Part shown: in pieces, positions 50,940 through 60,122 of the stretch
Numbering within the stretch: position 1 is the first letter of the stretch
Layout: the number at the start of each line of letters is the position of its first letter
Assembly: GCF_030691135.1 (NCBI RefSeq)
Contig: NZ_JAUYFA010000005.1
Location: forward strand, 18,587 to 82,586
Source of the DNA: Phreatobacter sp.
GTDB taxonomy: Bacteria > Pseudomonadota > Alphaproteobacteria > Rhizobiales > Phreatobacteraceae
Direction: 5' to 3'
Length of the DNA stretch: 64,000 nucleotides
The notes under the pieces: model-generated
What the model saw: only the letters and a program-made list of their open reading frames with translations
Database searches by the model: none
What the model was told of the DNA's origin: nothing
Translations under genes and position numbers: made by a program

Positions 50940-51398
50940 TCAGGGCTTCAGGGCCGCCTCGAGCCGGGCCTTTTCCTCGTCAGTGAGCGGCAGCGGCGCG
51001 GTGACCACCGCGACCCGCCGGCGGCGGACGAGGACAAAGAGATAGGCGATGCCGGCGACGAGGAACACCAGCGGCGCGATCCACAGCACCGCCGTATGCC
51101 AGCCGAAGCGCGGGCGCAGCAGCACGAACTCGCCGTAGCGGGCGACAAGGAAATCGATCACCTGCCGGTCGCTGTCACCCGCCGTCAGCCGCTCGCGGAC
51201 AAGGACCCTGAGGTCGCGCGCCAGCGGGGCATCGGAATCGTCGATGGCCTGGTTCTGGCAGACCATGCAGCGCAGGTCCTTGCTCAGGGCCCGGGCGCGT
51301 TCCTCCAGCCGGGGGTCGGACAGCCGCTCGCCGGGCAGGACAGCGAGGGCCGGGGTCGCGGTCATCAGAACGGCGAGAGCGAGGACCGGGAGACGCAT
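50940..51398 (-). CDS. ccmH: Cytochrome c-type biogenesis protein CcmH/CycL
   Basis: LRCMVCQNQAIDDSDAPLARDLRVLVRERL. Confidence 0.95.
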   Translation of the reverse strand: MRLPVLALAVLMTATPALAVLPGERLSDPRLEERARALSKDLRCMVCQNQAIDDSDAPLARDLRVLVRERLTAGDSDRQVIDFLVARYGEFVLLRPRFGWHTAVLWIAPLVFLVAGIAYLFVLVRRRRVAVVTAPLPLTDEEKARLEAALKP

Positions 51399-51403
51399 CG
51401 CCG

Positions 51404-53395
51404 CTACTCCGCCGGCTGGACGGTGGCGGCGACGCGGCGGGCCGAGGGTTTCGGCGCGCCGACCCGCAGGCGCCGGTCGGAGAGCGAGAGAAGGCCGCCG
51501 AACATCATCACCAGCGTGCCGATCCAGATGAGCAGGACCATGGGCTTGTAGAAGAAGCGCAGGGCGATCGAGCCGTCGGTGCCGGGATCACCGGGCGAGA
51601 CATAGAGCTGCGACACGCCGCGTGTCTTCAGTGCCGCCTCGGTGGTCGGCATGGCACGCGCCGTATAGACGCGCTTCGCCGGTTCGAGCATGCCGGCATC
51701 GACGCCGCCCTCGCGGACCGTCAGCCGGGCGACGAGGTCGCGGTAGTTCGGCCCCTCGACCGGGACGAGACCCTGCAGCGTGATGTCGTAGCCGGCGACG
51801 GCGATGCTCTCGCCGGGCCGCATCTGCACGATGGTCTCCTGCTTGTAGGCGGTCTCGCCGACGATGCCGAGCAGCATGACGCCGACGCCGGCATGGGCGA
51901 CGGCGGCGCCCCAGGCGGCACGCGGCAGGCCGCGGGCGCGGGCGAGGCTGGTCGCGGCCGGGGCACGGAACAGCTGGATGCGCTCGGCGACGTCGAGGAT
52001 GGCTCCGACGATGACATAGAAGGCGAGGCCGACGAAGAGCGGCGCGAGGACGGGTCCGCCCGTCGTCACGGCATAGGTGACGAGGGTGGCGAGGATGGCC
52101 GCGGCGAAGGCCAGCGTCAGGCGCTGCGCCACGGCGGCGAGATCGCCGCGCTTCCAGGCAAGGAACGGCCCGAAGACCATGGCCAGCATCAAGGGCACCA
52201 TCAGCGGCCCGAAGGTCCAGTTGAAGAAGGGCGGGCCGACCGAGATCTTCGCTCCCGTCAGCGTCTCCAGCGCCAGCGGATAGAGCGTGCCGACGAAGAC
52301 CGCCGCGCAGGAGGCCGTCAGGAACAGGTTGTTGAGGACCAGCGCGCCCTCCCGCGAGACCGGCGCGAAGAGGCCGCCCTGCTTCAGGGTCGGGGCGCGC
52401 CAGGCATAGAGCGCCAGCGAGCCGCCGATGAAGACGACGAGAATGGCGAGGATGAAGACGCCGCGCTCGGGGTCGACGGCGAAGGCATGGACCGAGGTCA
52501 GCACGCCGGAGCGGACGAGGAAGGTGCCGAGCAGCGAGAGCGAGAAGGTGAGGATGGCGAGCAGAACCGTCCAGACCTTCAGCGCCTCGCGCTTTTCCAT
52601 GACGATGGCCGAGTGCAGCAGCGCCGTGCCGGCGAGCCAAGGCATCAGGGAGGCGTTCTCCACCGGATCCCAGAACCACCAGCCGCCCCAGCCGAGCTCG
52701 TAATAGGCCCAGTAGGAGCCCATCGAGATGCCGGCGGTCAGGAAGATCCAGGCGACCAGCGTCCAGGGACGGACCCAGCGCGCCCAGGCGGCGTCGAGCT
52801 TGCCGTCGATCAGGGCTGCGACCGCGAAGGCGAAGGACATCGAGAAGCCGACATAGCCGATGTAGAGCAGCGGCGGATGGATGGCGAGGCCGACATCCTG
52901 CAGCAGCGGGTTGAGGTCGCGGCCCTCCATCGGCGCCGGGATGATGCGGGCGAAGGGATTGGAGGTCTTCAGAATGAACAGCAGGAAGGCGACGGTGATC
53001 CAGCCCTGCACGGCCAGGACATTCGCCTTCAGGGTGAGCGGCAGGTTGCGGCCGAAGACCGCGACCAGCGCCGAGAACAGGGTGAGAATGACCACCCAGA
53101 GGACCATCGAGCCCTCGTGGTTCCCCCAGACGCCGGAGATCTTGTAGATCAGCGGTTTGGTCGAGTGGCTGTTCTGGAAGACGTTCTCGACCGAGAAGTC
53201 GGAGACCAGATAGGCGTAGGTCAGCACCACGAAGGAGAGCGTGACGAAGGCGAACTGGCCGAGCGCCACCGGAGAGGCGGTGGCCATCAGGGCGGTGTCG
53301 CCGCGGCGCGAGCCCCAGATCGGCACGACGGATTGGACCAGCGCGAGGGCTAGGGCGAGAACGAGCGCGAAATGGCCGACTTCGGGGGACATCAT
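51404..53395 (-). CDS. ccmF: Haem lyase CcmF/CycK
   Basis: 663 aa; [32 protein letters not shown]. Confidence 0.96.
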   Translation of the reverse strand: MMSPEVGHFALVLALALALVQSVVPIWGSRRGDTALMATASPVALGQFAFVTLSFVVLTYAYLVSDFSVENVFQNSHSTKPLIYKISGVWGNHEGSMVLWVVILTLFSALVAVFGRNLPLTLKANVLAVQGWITVAFLLFILKTSNPFARIIPAPMEGRDLNPLLQDVGLAIHPPLLYIGYVGFSMSFAFAVAALIDGKLDAAWARWVRPWTLVAWIFLTAGISMGSYWAYYELGWGGWWFWDPVENASLMPWLAGTALLHSAIVMEKREALKVWTVLLAILTFSLSLLGTFLVRSGVLTSVHAFAVDPERGVFILAILVVFIGGSLALYAWRAPTLKQGGLFAPVSREGALVLNNLFLTASCAAVFVGTLYPLALETLTGAKISVGPPFFNWTFGPLMVPLMLAMVFGPFLAWKRGDLAAVAQRLTLAFAAAILATLVTYAVTTGGPVLAPLFVGLAFYVIVGAILDVAERIQLFRAPAATSLARARGLPRAAWGAAVAHAGVGVMLLGIVGETAYKQETIVQMRPGESIAVAGYDITLQGLVPVEGPNYRDLVARLTVREGGVDAGMLEPAKRVYTARAMPTTEAALKTRGVSQLYVSPGDPGTDGSIALRFFYKPMVLLIWIGTLVMMFGGLLSLSDRRLRVGAPKPSARRVAATVQPAE

Positions 53396-53928
53396 GGCGA
53401 CCTCGCCGGGGATTGCGGGGCCGACGACCGTGCCGCGTTCGGATTCGGCGCGGGATCGCCGGGCTTCCAGTGGCCCTGCCGCTTCAGGCTGTCGGCCACT
53501 TCCTTGGGCATGTAGTTCTCGTCATGGCGGGCCAGCACGCTGTCGGCGCGGAATTGGCGATCACCGGACAGGACGCCCTCGGTGATGACGCCCTGCCCCT
53601 CGCGGAAGAGGTCGGGCAGGATGCCGCGATAGGCGACAGCGATGGAGGTGCGCCCGTCGGTGACGGCAAAGGACACTTCCATGTTCTCGCCGCGCCGGAC
53701 GGAACCGGCCTCCACCAGGCCACCGAGCCGCATCCGGGCGCCGGGCTGGAGGTTCTTCTCGACGATGTCGGTGGGCGACTGGAACAGCGTGATCGAGCCC
53801 GACAGCGAATAGAGCACGAGGCCGGCGGCGACGCCCAGAACGCTGAGCGAGATGCCGATCAGCGTCATGCGGCGTTGTTTGCGCGTCATGCCGCCGCGGG
53901 GGAGAACGGGTGTGCTGGTCGTGCTCAT
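53392..53928 (-). CDS. ccmE: Cytochrome c maturation protein CcmE/CycJ
   Basis: 178 aa; [15 protein letters not shown]; haem-binding HDENYMP. Confidence 0.95.
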   Translation of the reverse strand: MSTTSTPVLPRGGMTRKQRRMTLIGISLSVLGVAAGLVLYSLSGSITLFQSPTDIVEKNLQPGARMRLGGLVEAGSVRRGENMEVSFAVTDGRTSIAVAYRGILPDLFREGQGVITEGVLSGDRQFRADSVLARHDENYMPKEVADSLKRQGHWKPGDPAPNPNAARSSAPQSPARSP

Positions 53929-55028
53929 GAGCCGCCTATCCCCAGTTCGTTCACCAGGCCGTCGAGCCGGCCGATCTTGTCCGCCTCGCCGGCGAAGCGC
54001 TGGCGGGCGCTGGCCACCGCCGCCCGCGCCTTCTCGGCCTCGCCGAGCACGGCATAGGAGCGCACGAGCCGGATCCAGCCGTCGAAATCCGCGCCGTCAG
54101 AGGCGAGGCGTGCCGCCAGCCCGTCGACCATGGCACGGATCTCGGGGGCGACGACCGCCGGCGCGGGTGTCGCGGGGGCCGGCGCCGTGGCCACGGCCGG
54201 GCCGCCGAGACGGGCGATCTCGGCCTGCAGCAGGGCGATCCACGGCGCTCCCGCCGGTGCCTCGGCGACCAGCTTCGCCCAGATGGCGCGCGCCTCGTCG
54301 GGCTTGCCGTCCTGTTCGGCGGCGAGACCGATGAAATAGCCGGCCTTGGGATGGCCGGCCCCGAGGACGAGCGCCCGTTCGAAGCCGGCCTTGGCTTCGG
54401 CGGTGACGACGCCGCCCGCCGAGAGGGTCTGTGCCTCGGCCAGATCCGCCTCGCGGTCGGCGGAGGGCCCGAGGATGCGCAGGGCGTTCGCCCGGGCACG
54501 AACGGCGTCGGGCACCCGGCCGAGGCGGAGATAGACCGGCCCGACCACTTCCCAGCCGCGGCCGTCGCCGGGGTTGGCCGCCAGATGCGCCTCGATCCGC
54601 GCGATGAGACCCGCCATGTCCGTCTGGGCCGGCTCAACACGCTGGCGCTCGGCCAGCGGCTGGCCGGCATAGCCGGGATGGCCCCTGGAGCCATAGGCGA
54701 AGGCGGCGATGGCGGGAATGACGACGATGGCGCCGACAGCGACGAGGCGACGGCGGCGTGCCGCGCCCTCCCCGGCTGTGGCGGCGATGCGTTCGGAGGC
54801 GGCGATCAGGCGACGCGACACCTCGATGCGCGCAGCTTCAGCCTCGGCGGCGCCGATCAGGCCGGCGTCGGAATCGCGGCCGATCTCGGCCAGTTGGTCC
54901 TTGTAGACGGCCACGTCCATCTCGGACTCCGCCGCCGTCACCGGGCGTGACAAGGGCAGCAATACCGCGAAGATCGCTGCGGCCGTCATGACAGCGATGG
55001 CGAGCCAGATCGTCAGGGAGCCTTCCAT
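53925..55028 (-). CDS. ccmI: Cytochrome c-type biogenesis protein CcmI/CycH
   Basis: N-term TM segment, [23 protein letters not shown]-like C-terminus; position in operon. Confidence 0.88.
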   Translation of the reverse strand: MEGSLTIWLAIAVMTAAAIFAVLLPLSRPVTAAESEMDVAVYKDQLAEIGRDSDAGLIGAAEAEAARIEVSRRLIAASERIAATAGEGAARRRRLVAVGAIVVIPAIAAFAYGSRGHPGYAGQPLAERQRVEPAQTDMAGLIARIEAHLAANPGDGRGWEVVGPVYLRLGRVPDAVRARANALRILGPSADREADLAEAQTLSAGGVVTAEAKAGFERALVLGAGHPKAGYFIGLAAEQDGKPDEARAIWAKLVAEAPAGAPWIALLQAEIARLGGPAVATAPAPATPAPAVVAPEIRAMVDGLAARLASDGADFDGWIRLVRSYAVLGEAEKARAAVASARQRFAGEADKIGRLDGLVNELGIGGS

Positions 55029-55171
55029 GGCCTTGGGGCGACGTCCGATCATGCGGGGGCGCCGACGGGCACCCAACCTGGAAAGATGCTAAATAGAGCA
55101 CCAGTCCCGGACCGACAACGCTCAGGATGTCGCGTTCAGCAAGGTTTGATGTCGCGCAAAGACGCGGCGGC

Positions 55172-56626
55172 TCAGCGTCCGGAGCCCTTGCCGCTGTTGA
55201 TGGCGACGTCCGCGGCCTTCTGCAGGAGCTGGGCGTAGCTCGCCCCGAAGATCCGCGCCGAGAAGCGCACCGCCGCCTCGATCTGGCTGATCTTGAGCGC
55301 CCGGTCCACGTCGGGCGAGGAGCGGATGTTCTCCATCAGCTGGGTCAGTGTCGGGTCGAGATAGCCCTGGATCTCCGAGAAGGCGCGCGTCGTCAGTTCG
55401 TTGAGCGCGATCTCGGAGGCGTGGTTGCGGCAGGTGAGGAGGAGATCGAGCCGCGCCTCGACCTCGGTGACGACCTCCTCGGTGATCGGCGCCATGGGCT
55501 GGTCGGTGCGCTGGCGTGGCCGGATCAGGCGCCGGACCTCGCCGGGAATGCCCTCGATCTCGCCGGTGAGCAGCGTCGCGAGATCGGACCTCAGCTTGGC
55601 GACACGTCGCTGCCAGGGTCCATCGCCCGTCAGGCTCATGTCGGTGCGCAGCGAACGAACCGAATCGTGGAACTCCTTGATGCCGGCGGCGGCACGGTCG
55701 CCGCGCCCCTCCTTGATGGCGCGCGCGACACGCTGGGTGGAGCGCTCGATGTCGCCGATCACCAGATCGACGGCGGCGCGGTAGGGGATAGCGGCGATCT
55801 TGCTCGGCTCGTCACTGTCGGCGGCCAGCACGGCGAGGCGGACCAGCTGGGCGCGATGGGTGAGCCGCGACTGGAACAGCGCGAGACTGAAGGGCAGCAG
55901 GCCGGGTCGGGAGGCCGCCATGGGGTCGAGCATGGCGCGGGCATTGGCGAGACCCTCGTCGGCGAGGTTCTTGATCGCGGCCGGCGCCTTGGCGATGACG
56001 CCGTTGATCACGGTCGCATCGTTGAGGATCGCGAGGACGTCGGCGAGGTCCTCGCGCGCGCGCTCGTCGCCGAGGCGCATGTTGAGTTTCTTGCGCTCCA
56101 GTTCACCGGCATTGGCGTGTTCGAGCGCGGCATAGGCCGTGGTGCTGAGTTTCGGCACGAATTCGGCGATGGCAGCAGCCACCGGTGCCTCGTCGCCGGT
56201 GATCTCCGCATTGCGGCAGGTATGCTCCAGCGCGGCCACATCATCGGGCATCAGGTCGCGTTTGAGAAAGGTCCAGATCGCCGTCAGCGAGGCGCGCATG
56301 ATGCGGCCGCGCACCTTCACCTCGAGCCTCTCGTCGATGAGGAACGGGTCGAGCGGACGGAAAAGCAGCCGCGGGGCGGCATCGGCGCGCGCGCGGTTCT
56401 CGGCGGCGGCAGGGGCAGGCTGCGACGCGGGCTCATCACCCATCCTCAGTGCGGCGATGATCAGGTCGCCGCCAGGGACATCCTCGCCGCGGGCGCGGGC
56501 ACGCTTGATCTCGGCGGAGAGCAGTTGTTTGGCAGCTTCCGGCAATGCCGACAGATAGGCGCGCAACCGCTCAACCGGCGAGGGAGCGGCGGCACTGTCC
56601 GGCTTTTTGGCGGTGGCCTCGGTCAT
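55172..56626 (-). CDS. Conserved hypothetical protein, largely helical
   Basis: 484 aa with no antisense competitor of better quality; normal codon phase. Confidence 0.7.
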   Translation of the reverse strand: MTEATAKKPDSAAAPSPVERLRAYLSALPEAAKQLLSAEIKRARARGEDVPGGDLIIAALRMGDEPASQPAPAAAENRARADAAPRLLFRPLDPFLIDERLEVKVRGRIMRASLTAIWTFLKRDLMPDDVAALEHTCRNAEITGDEAPVAAAIAEFVPKLSTTAYAALEHANAGELERKKLNMRLGDERAREDLADVLAILNDATVINGVIAKAPAAIKNLADEGLANARAMLDPMAASRPGLLPFSLALFQSRLTHRAQLVRLAVLAADSDEPSKIAAIPYRAAVDLVIGDIERSTQRVARAIKEGRGDRAAAGIKEFHDSVRSLRTDMSLTGDGPWQRRVAKLRSDLATLLTGEIEGIPGEVRRLIRPRQRTDQPMAPITEEVVTEVEARLDLLLTCRNHASEIALNELTTRAFSEIQGYLDPTLTQLMENIRSSPDVDRALKISQIEAAVRFSARIFGASYAQLLQKAADVAINSGKGSGR

Positions 56627-56677
56627 CGGGCCCGAAGTTAACCCGCCGGCGTTAAGAAGTGGTGGCCAGCGCCGGCC

Positions 56678-57124
56678 TCAACCGACCTGGGTCCAGCTGC
56701 CGTCGGGGTTGCGGCAGGCGGTGCCGACGGCAGTCTGCGGCCGGCCGCCGACATAGATCGTGTGGGTGTATTCGCGGCAATAGACGGCGCCGCGGTAATA
56801 GGTGCGGCCCGGCTCGACATAGCCGTAGGCCTTTTCCGAGCGCCATTCGGAGCGGCGGCCCTCGACCCAGACGACGCGCTCGGCCTCATAGGCGCGCTGG
56901 CGATCCTGGGCATCGAGATCGCGGCCGATCGCATTGCCGATAAGGCCGCCGATGGCGGCACCGGCGAGGCCTGCCGCCAGGCGCTCGCCCGGTCCGCCGC
57001 CGAACTGGGAGCCGATCAGGGCGCCGGCGACGGCGCCGACCGCGGTGCCGGACTGTTCGCGGGTTTCGCATCCGGCGACGGTGAGGCCGATCAGGACGGT
57101 GGCAGCGACGAGACGGAGGCGCAT
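56678..57124 (-). CDS. Glycine-zipper surface-antigen-like lipoprotein
   Basis: Lipobox LTVAGC; GTAVGAVAGALIGSQFGGGPGERLAAGLAGAAIGGLIGNAIG. Confidence 0.85.
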   Translation of the reverse strand: MRLRLVAATVLIGLTVAGCETREQSGTAVGAVAGALIGSQFGGGPGERLAAGLAGAAIGGLIGNAIGRDLDAQDRQRAYEAERVVWVEGRRSEWRSEKAYGYVEPGRTYYRGAVYCREYTHTIYVGGRPQTAVGTACRNPDGSWTQVG

Positions 57125-57270
57125 GGATGGACCCGTTCAGGAGACCGGCGCGGGCCGGCGGATGAATGACCGGGCCAATGTCCAGCCAATTGTGGCGGAA
57201 AGGGGGCGCATTACCGTCGGCGGCGGCGTGAGGGCGCGTGGGCGGTGGGCGGGCGCGGCGGCGCCGCCGC

Positions 57271-57343
57271 TTCACCTCTCCCCGGTGGCCAGGAGGCGAT
57301 GACTGCGCCACCGCTTCACCTCTCCCCGCCGGGGAGAGGTGAA
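57271..57343. repeat. REP-like element: half-site (57271-57284) plus full palindrome (57315-57343)
   Basis: TTCACCTCTCCCCG-C-CGGGGAGAGGTGAA; same core as 35835-35881. Confidence 0.85.
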
Positions 57344-57365
57344 CGTCGCGCCGCGCCCGCCGCCC

Positions 57366-58754
57366 TCACACCGCCGGCAGACGCAGCACTGCGCGCAGGC
57401 CGCCGAGCGGGGCGGCGTCGAGCCTGAGGCTGCCGCCATACAGACCGGCGAGTTCGGAGACGATCGACAGGCCGAGGCCCGAACCCGGCTTGGTCTCGTC
57501 GAGCCGGCGACCGCGCAGGCCGACCGCGTCGCGCTCGACGGGTGTCAGCCCCGGGCCGTCGTCGTCGACGGTGATGGAAAAGAACGCACGATCCGCCGAG
57601 GTCGGGCTCTGCTCGCGTTCGCCGGTGACGACGACGCGCCCGTCGGCCCATTTGCAGGCATTGTCGACGAGGTTGCCGATCATCTCCTCCAGATCATTGC
57701 GCTCGCCGCGGAACATCACCTCGTCCGGAACGGTGCAGGAGACGTCGAGGTCGCGGTCGCGGTGGACCTTCTGCAGGGTTCGGGCGAGGCTTTCGACGAC
57801 GTCGGCGACCGGCACCAGGGTGGTGGCGACGCGGGCGCGCGCCGCAGCCCGGGCGCGGTCGAGATGGTGATTGACCTGGTCGCGCATCACCTGCGTCTGC
57901 TCGGCGACCTTCAGGGCGAGCAGATCGTCGCGGCCGGCCGCCTCGTTCTGGATGACGGAGAGCGGCGTCTTCAGCGCATGGGCGAGATTGCCGACATGGG
58001 TGCGCGAGCGCTCGACGATCTCGCGGTTGCTGTCGATCAGGGCGTTGACCTCGCGCGCCAGCGGGGCGATCTCGACAGGGAAGTCGCCCTCCAGGTGCTC
58101 CTGCTCGCCGGCACGGATGGCCGTGAGCCCGCCGACCAGCCGCTGCAGCGGCGTCAGGCCGACGCGCACCTGCAGCATGGCGGCGACGATCATGCCGACG
58201 GCCAGCATCAGCAGCGTGGCGATCAGCGTCAGGTTGAAGCTGCGCACCGACATCAGGATGTCGTCGGCCGGGCCGGCGACGACGATGGTGAAGTCGCCGT
58301 CCTCGCCGAGTTCGATGATCCGCTCGACGGCCCTGAGGCGAACGCCGTTCGGCATCTCGATATAGCCCTCGCGCGAACGGGTCGGGCCGTCGGCGGCGGC
58401 TTCCGGGCCGAGACCGGGCAGCCGGCCGTCGAACAGCGAGCGCGAGGCGCGCAGCTCGTTGCGGCCGGCATCGGTGCGCATGATCTGCCAGTACCAGCCG
58501 GATTGCGGCAGTTCGAACAGGGGCTCGCCGAGATTGGCGCCGACGACGATCGACGTGTCGTCGACGGCGCCGGCGAGATCGGCGATCAACAGCTTCACAT
58601 AGACCTGGATGCGGCGGTCGAAGCCGCGTTCCACGGCGGTCCGGTTGACCGCGGCGAGCACGATGCCGGTGACGGTCAGCAGGACGACCGCGAAGGTCAG
58701 CGCGAGCAGGAAGAGGCGCCGCGCCAGCGAAGGCGCGCGGGACGCAGCGGCCAT
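57366..58754 (-). CDS. Sensor histidine kinase, FeuQ/PhoQ-like
   Basis: TM segments, HAMP, VGNLAHALKTPLSVIQNEA, NLVDNACKWADG; paired with the adjacent response regulator. Confidence 0.9.
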   Translation of the reverse strand: MAAASRAPSLARRLFLLALTFAVVLLTVTGIVLAAVNRTAVERGFDRRIQVYVKLLIADLAGAVDDTSIVVGANLGEPLFELPQSGWYWQIMRTDAGRNELRASRSLFDGRLPGLGPEAAADGPTRSREGYIEMPNGVRLRAVERIIELGEDGDFTIVVAGPADDILMSVRSFNLTLIATLLMLAVGMIVAAMLQVRVGLTPLQRLVGGLTAIRAGEQEHLEGDFPVEIAPLAREVNALIDSNREIVERSRTHVGNLAHALKTPLSVIQNEAAGRDDLLALKVAEQTQVMRDQVNHHLDRARAAARARVATTLVPVADVVESLARTLQKVHRDRDLDVSCTVPDEVMFRGERNDLEEMIGNLVDNACKWADGRVVVTGEREQSPTSADRAFFSITVDDDGPGLTPVERDAVGLRGRRLDETKPGSGLGLSIVSELAGLYGGSLRLDAAPLGGLRAVLRLPAV

Positions 58755-58755
58755 G

Positions 58756-59430
58756 TCAGGGGCTCGCGGCGGGCGGCGGCTGCAGAATGTAGCCGAGACC
58801 CCTGACCGTCTGGATGACATCGACGCCGAGCTTCTTGCGCAAACGGCCGATGAAGACCTCGATCGTGTTGGAATCGCGGTCGAAATCCTGGTCGTAGATG
58901 TGCTCGACCAGTTCCGTGCGCGACACCACCTTGCCCTGCTGGTGCATCAGATAGGCGAGCAGGCGGTATTCGTGCGACGTCAGCTTGACCGGGTTGCCGT
59001 CGACGGTGACGCGGCCGGCGCGGGCGTCGAGGCGGACGGGGCCGCAGTTGAAGTCGTTGGTGGCCTGGCCGGCGACCCGGCGCAGCAGGGCGCGCAGGCG
59101 GGCGAGCACCTCCTCCATGTGGAAGGGCTTGGCGACATAGTCGTCGGCGCCGGCATCGAAGCCCTGCACCTTGTCGGACCAGCGGTCGCGGGCGGTGAGG
59201 ATCAGCACCGGCATGGTGCGGCCGGAGCGGCGCCATTGCTCAAGGACCGAGATGCCGTCCATCTTCGGCAGGCCGATATCGAGGACGACGGCGTCATAGG
59301 GCTCGCTGTCGCCGAGATAATAGCCCTCCTCGCCGTCGAAGGCCTTGTCGACGACATAGCCGGCATCGGTCAAAGCGGTGGTGATCTGCCGGTTGAGATC
59401 CGGATCGTCCTCGACGACGAGCAGGCGCAA
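58756..59430 (-). CDS. OmpR-family response regulator, FeuP/PhoP-like
   Basis: MRLLVVEDDPDLNRQITTALTDAGYVVDKAFDGEEGYYLGDSEPYDAVVLDIGLPKMDGISVLEQWR. Confidence 0.93.
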   Translation of the reverse strand: MRLLVVEDDPDLNRQITTALTDAGYVVDKAFDGEEGYYLGDSEPYDAVVLDIGLPKMDGISVLEQWRRSGRTMPVLILTARDRWSDKVQGFDAGADDYVAKPFHMEEVLARLRALLRRVAGQATNDFNCGPVRLDARAGRVTVDGNPVKLTSHEYRLLAYLMHQQGKVVSRTELVEHIYDQDFDRDSNTIEVFIGRLRKKLGVDVIQTVRGLGYILQPPPAASP

Positions 59431-59460
59431 GGGGAGGACTCCTGAATTCTGGCCGGGTGG

Positions 59461-59763
59461 CTAGCGCACCTGGACGATCTGGCCGTTCGTCGCATCGACG
59501 CGCACGCGCATGACCTTGCCATGCCGGGCCACGACTGTCAGCAGATAGACGAGGTCGTCGCCGGACCGGCAGAGCCGCGCATTGATGACCTCGCCGCGAT
59601 GCTCGCTCCTGAGCGCCCGCTGGGCCTGGGCCAGCGGGATCGCCTTGCCCTCGGCCACCGCCACCCGGCGCTCGGCCGGCGACAGGCACGCCATCTGCGC
59701 GAGCGCCGGCCCGGCGGAAACCGCCAGGACGAAAGCCAGGGCCAAAGGGCGTGCGAGGGTCAT
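59461..59763 (-). CDS. Secreted PepSY-domain protein
   Basis: Signal peptide MTLARPLALAFVLAVSAGPALAQ; IPLAQAQRALRSEHRGEVINARLCRSGDDLVYLLTVVARHGKVMRVRVDATNGQIVQVR. Confidence 0.8.
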   Translation of the reverse strand: MTLARPLALAFVLAVSAGPALAQMACLSPAERRVAVAEGKAIPLAQAQRALRSEHRGEVINARLCRSGDDLVYLLTVVARHGKVMRVRVDATNGQIVQVR

Positions 59764-59851
59764 GAGACATCGTGATCGGGGTGAGGCCGTCACGCTAGTC
59801 AGCTGGCCTGAACCCCTGATGAATACGCGTTCAGATTGCCGTGATCGGCGC

Positions 59852-60076
59852 TCACGCGGTGAGTTTGCAGCGCGCCAGAACGCGAAAAACGATGGTGCCG
59901 GCGAAGCTTACGCCGGTTGCGGCCTGCAGCAGCGCCTCGGCGAGCGCCCCCTGGTCGATCAGCTGGGTCTCGACGCCGAAGATCGAGGCGACGAGACAGG
60001 CGAGGCCGACGAGGCTCGACCAGACGGTGCGGCTGGCGAGGATCGGCTTGACGTCGAGCGTGGTGAGATCGGTCAT
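59852..60076 (-). CDS. Small two-TM protein, possible holin-like gene of the GTA/phage module
   Basis: 74 aa with two hydrophobic segments, 46 nt downstream of the tail gene on the same strand. Confidence 0.55.
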   Translation of the reverse strand: MTDLTTLDVKPILASRTVWSSLVGLACLVASIFGVETQLIDQGALAEALLQAATGVSFAGTIVFRVLARCKLTA

Positions 60077-60122
60077 GATCAGTCTCCTGTGCTGGGGTGA
60101 AATGTCCCGGCGCCGCCCGCCT

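Noticed and set aside
51893-53353. 486-aa plus-strand E/G/R-rich ORF
   Set aside because: Antisense shadow of ccmF.
56638-56655. TTAACCCGCCGGCGTTAA as a CtrA box
   Set aside because: Spacing between TTAA elements is 10, not the 7 of the CtrA consensus; the GTTAA/TTAAC symmetry is short.
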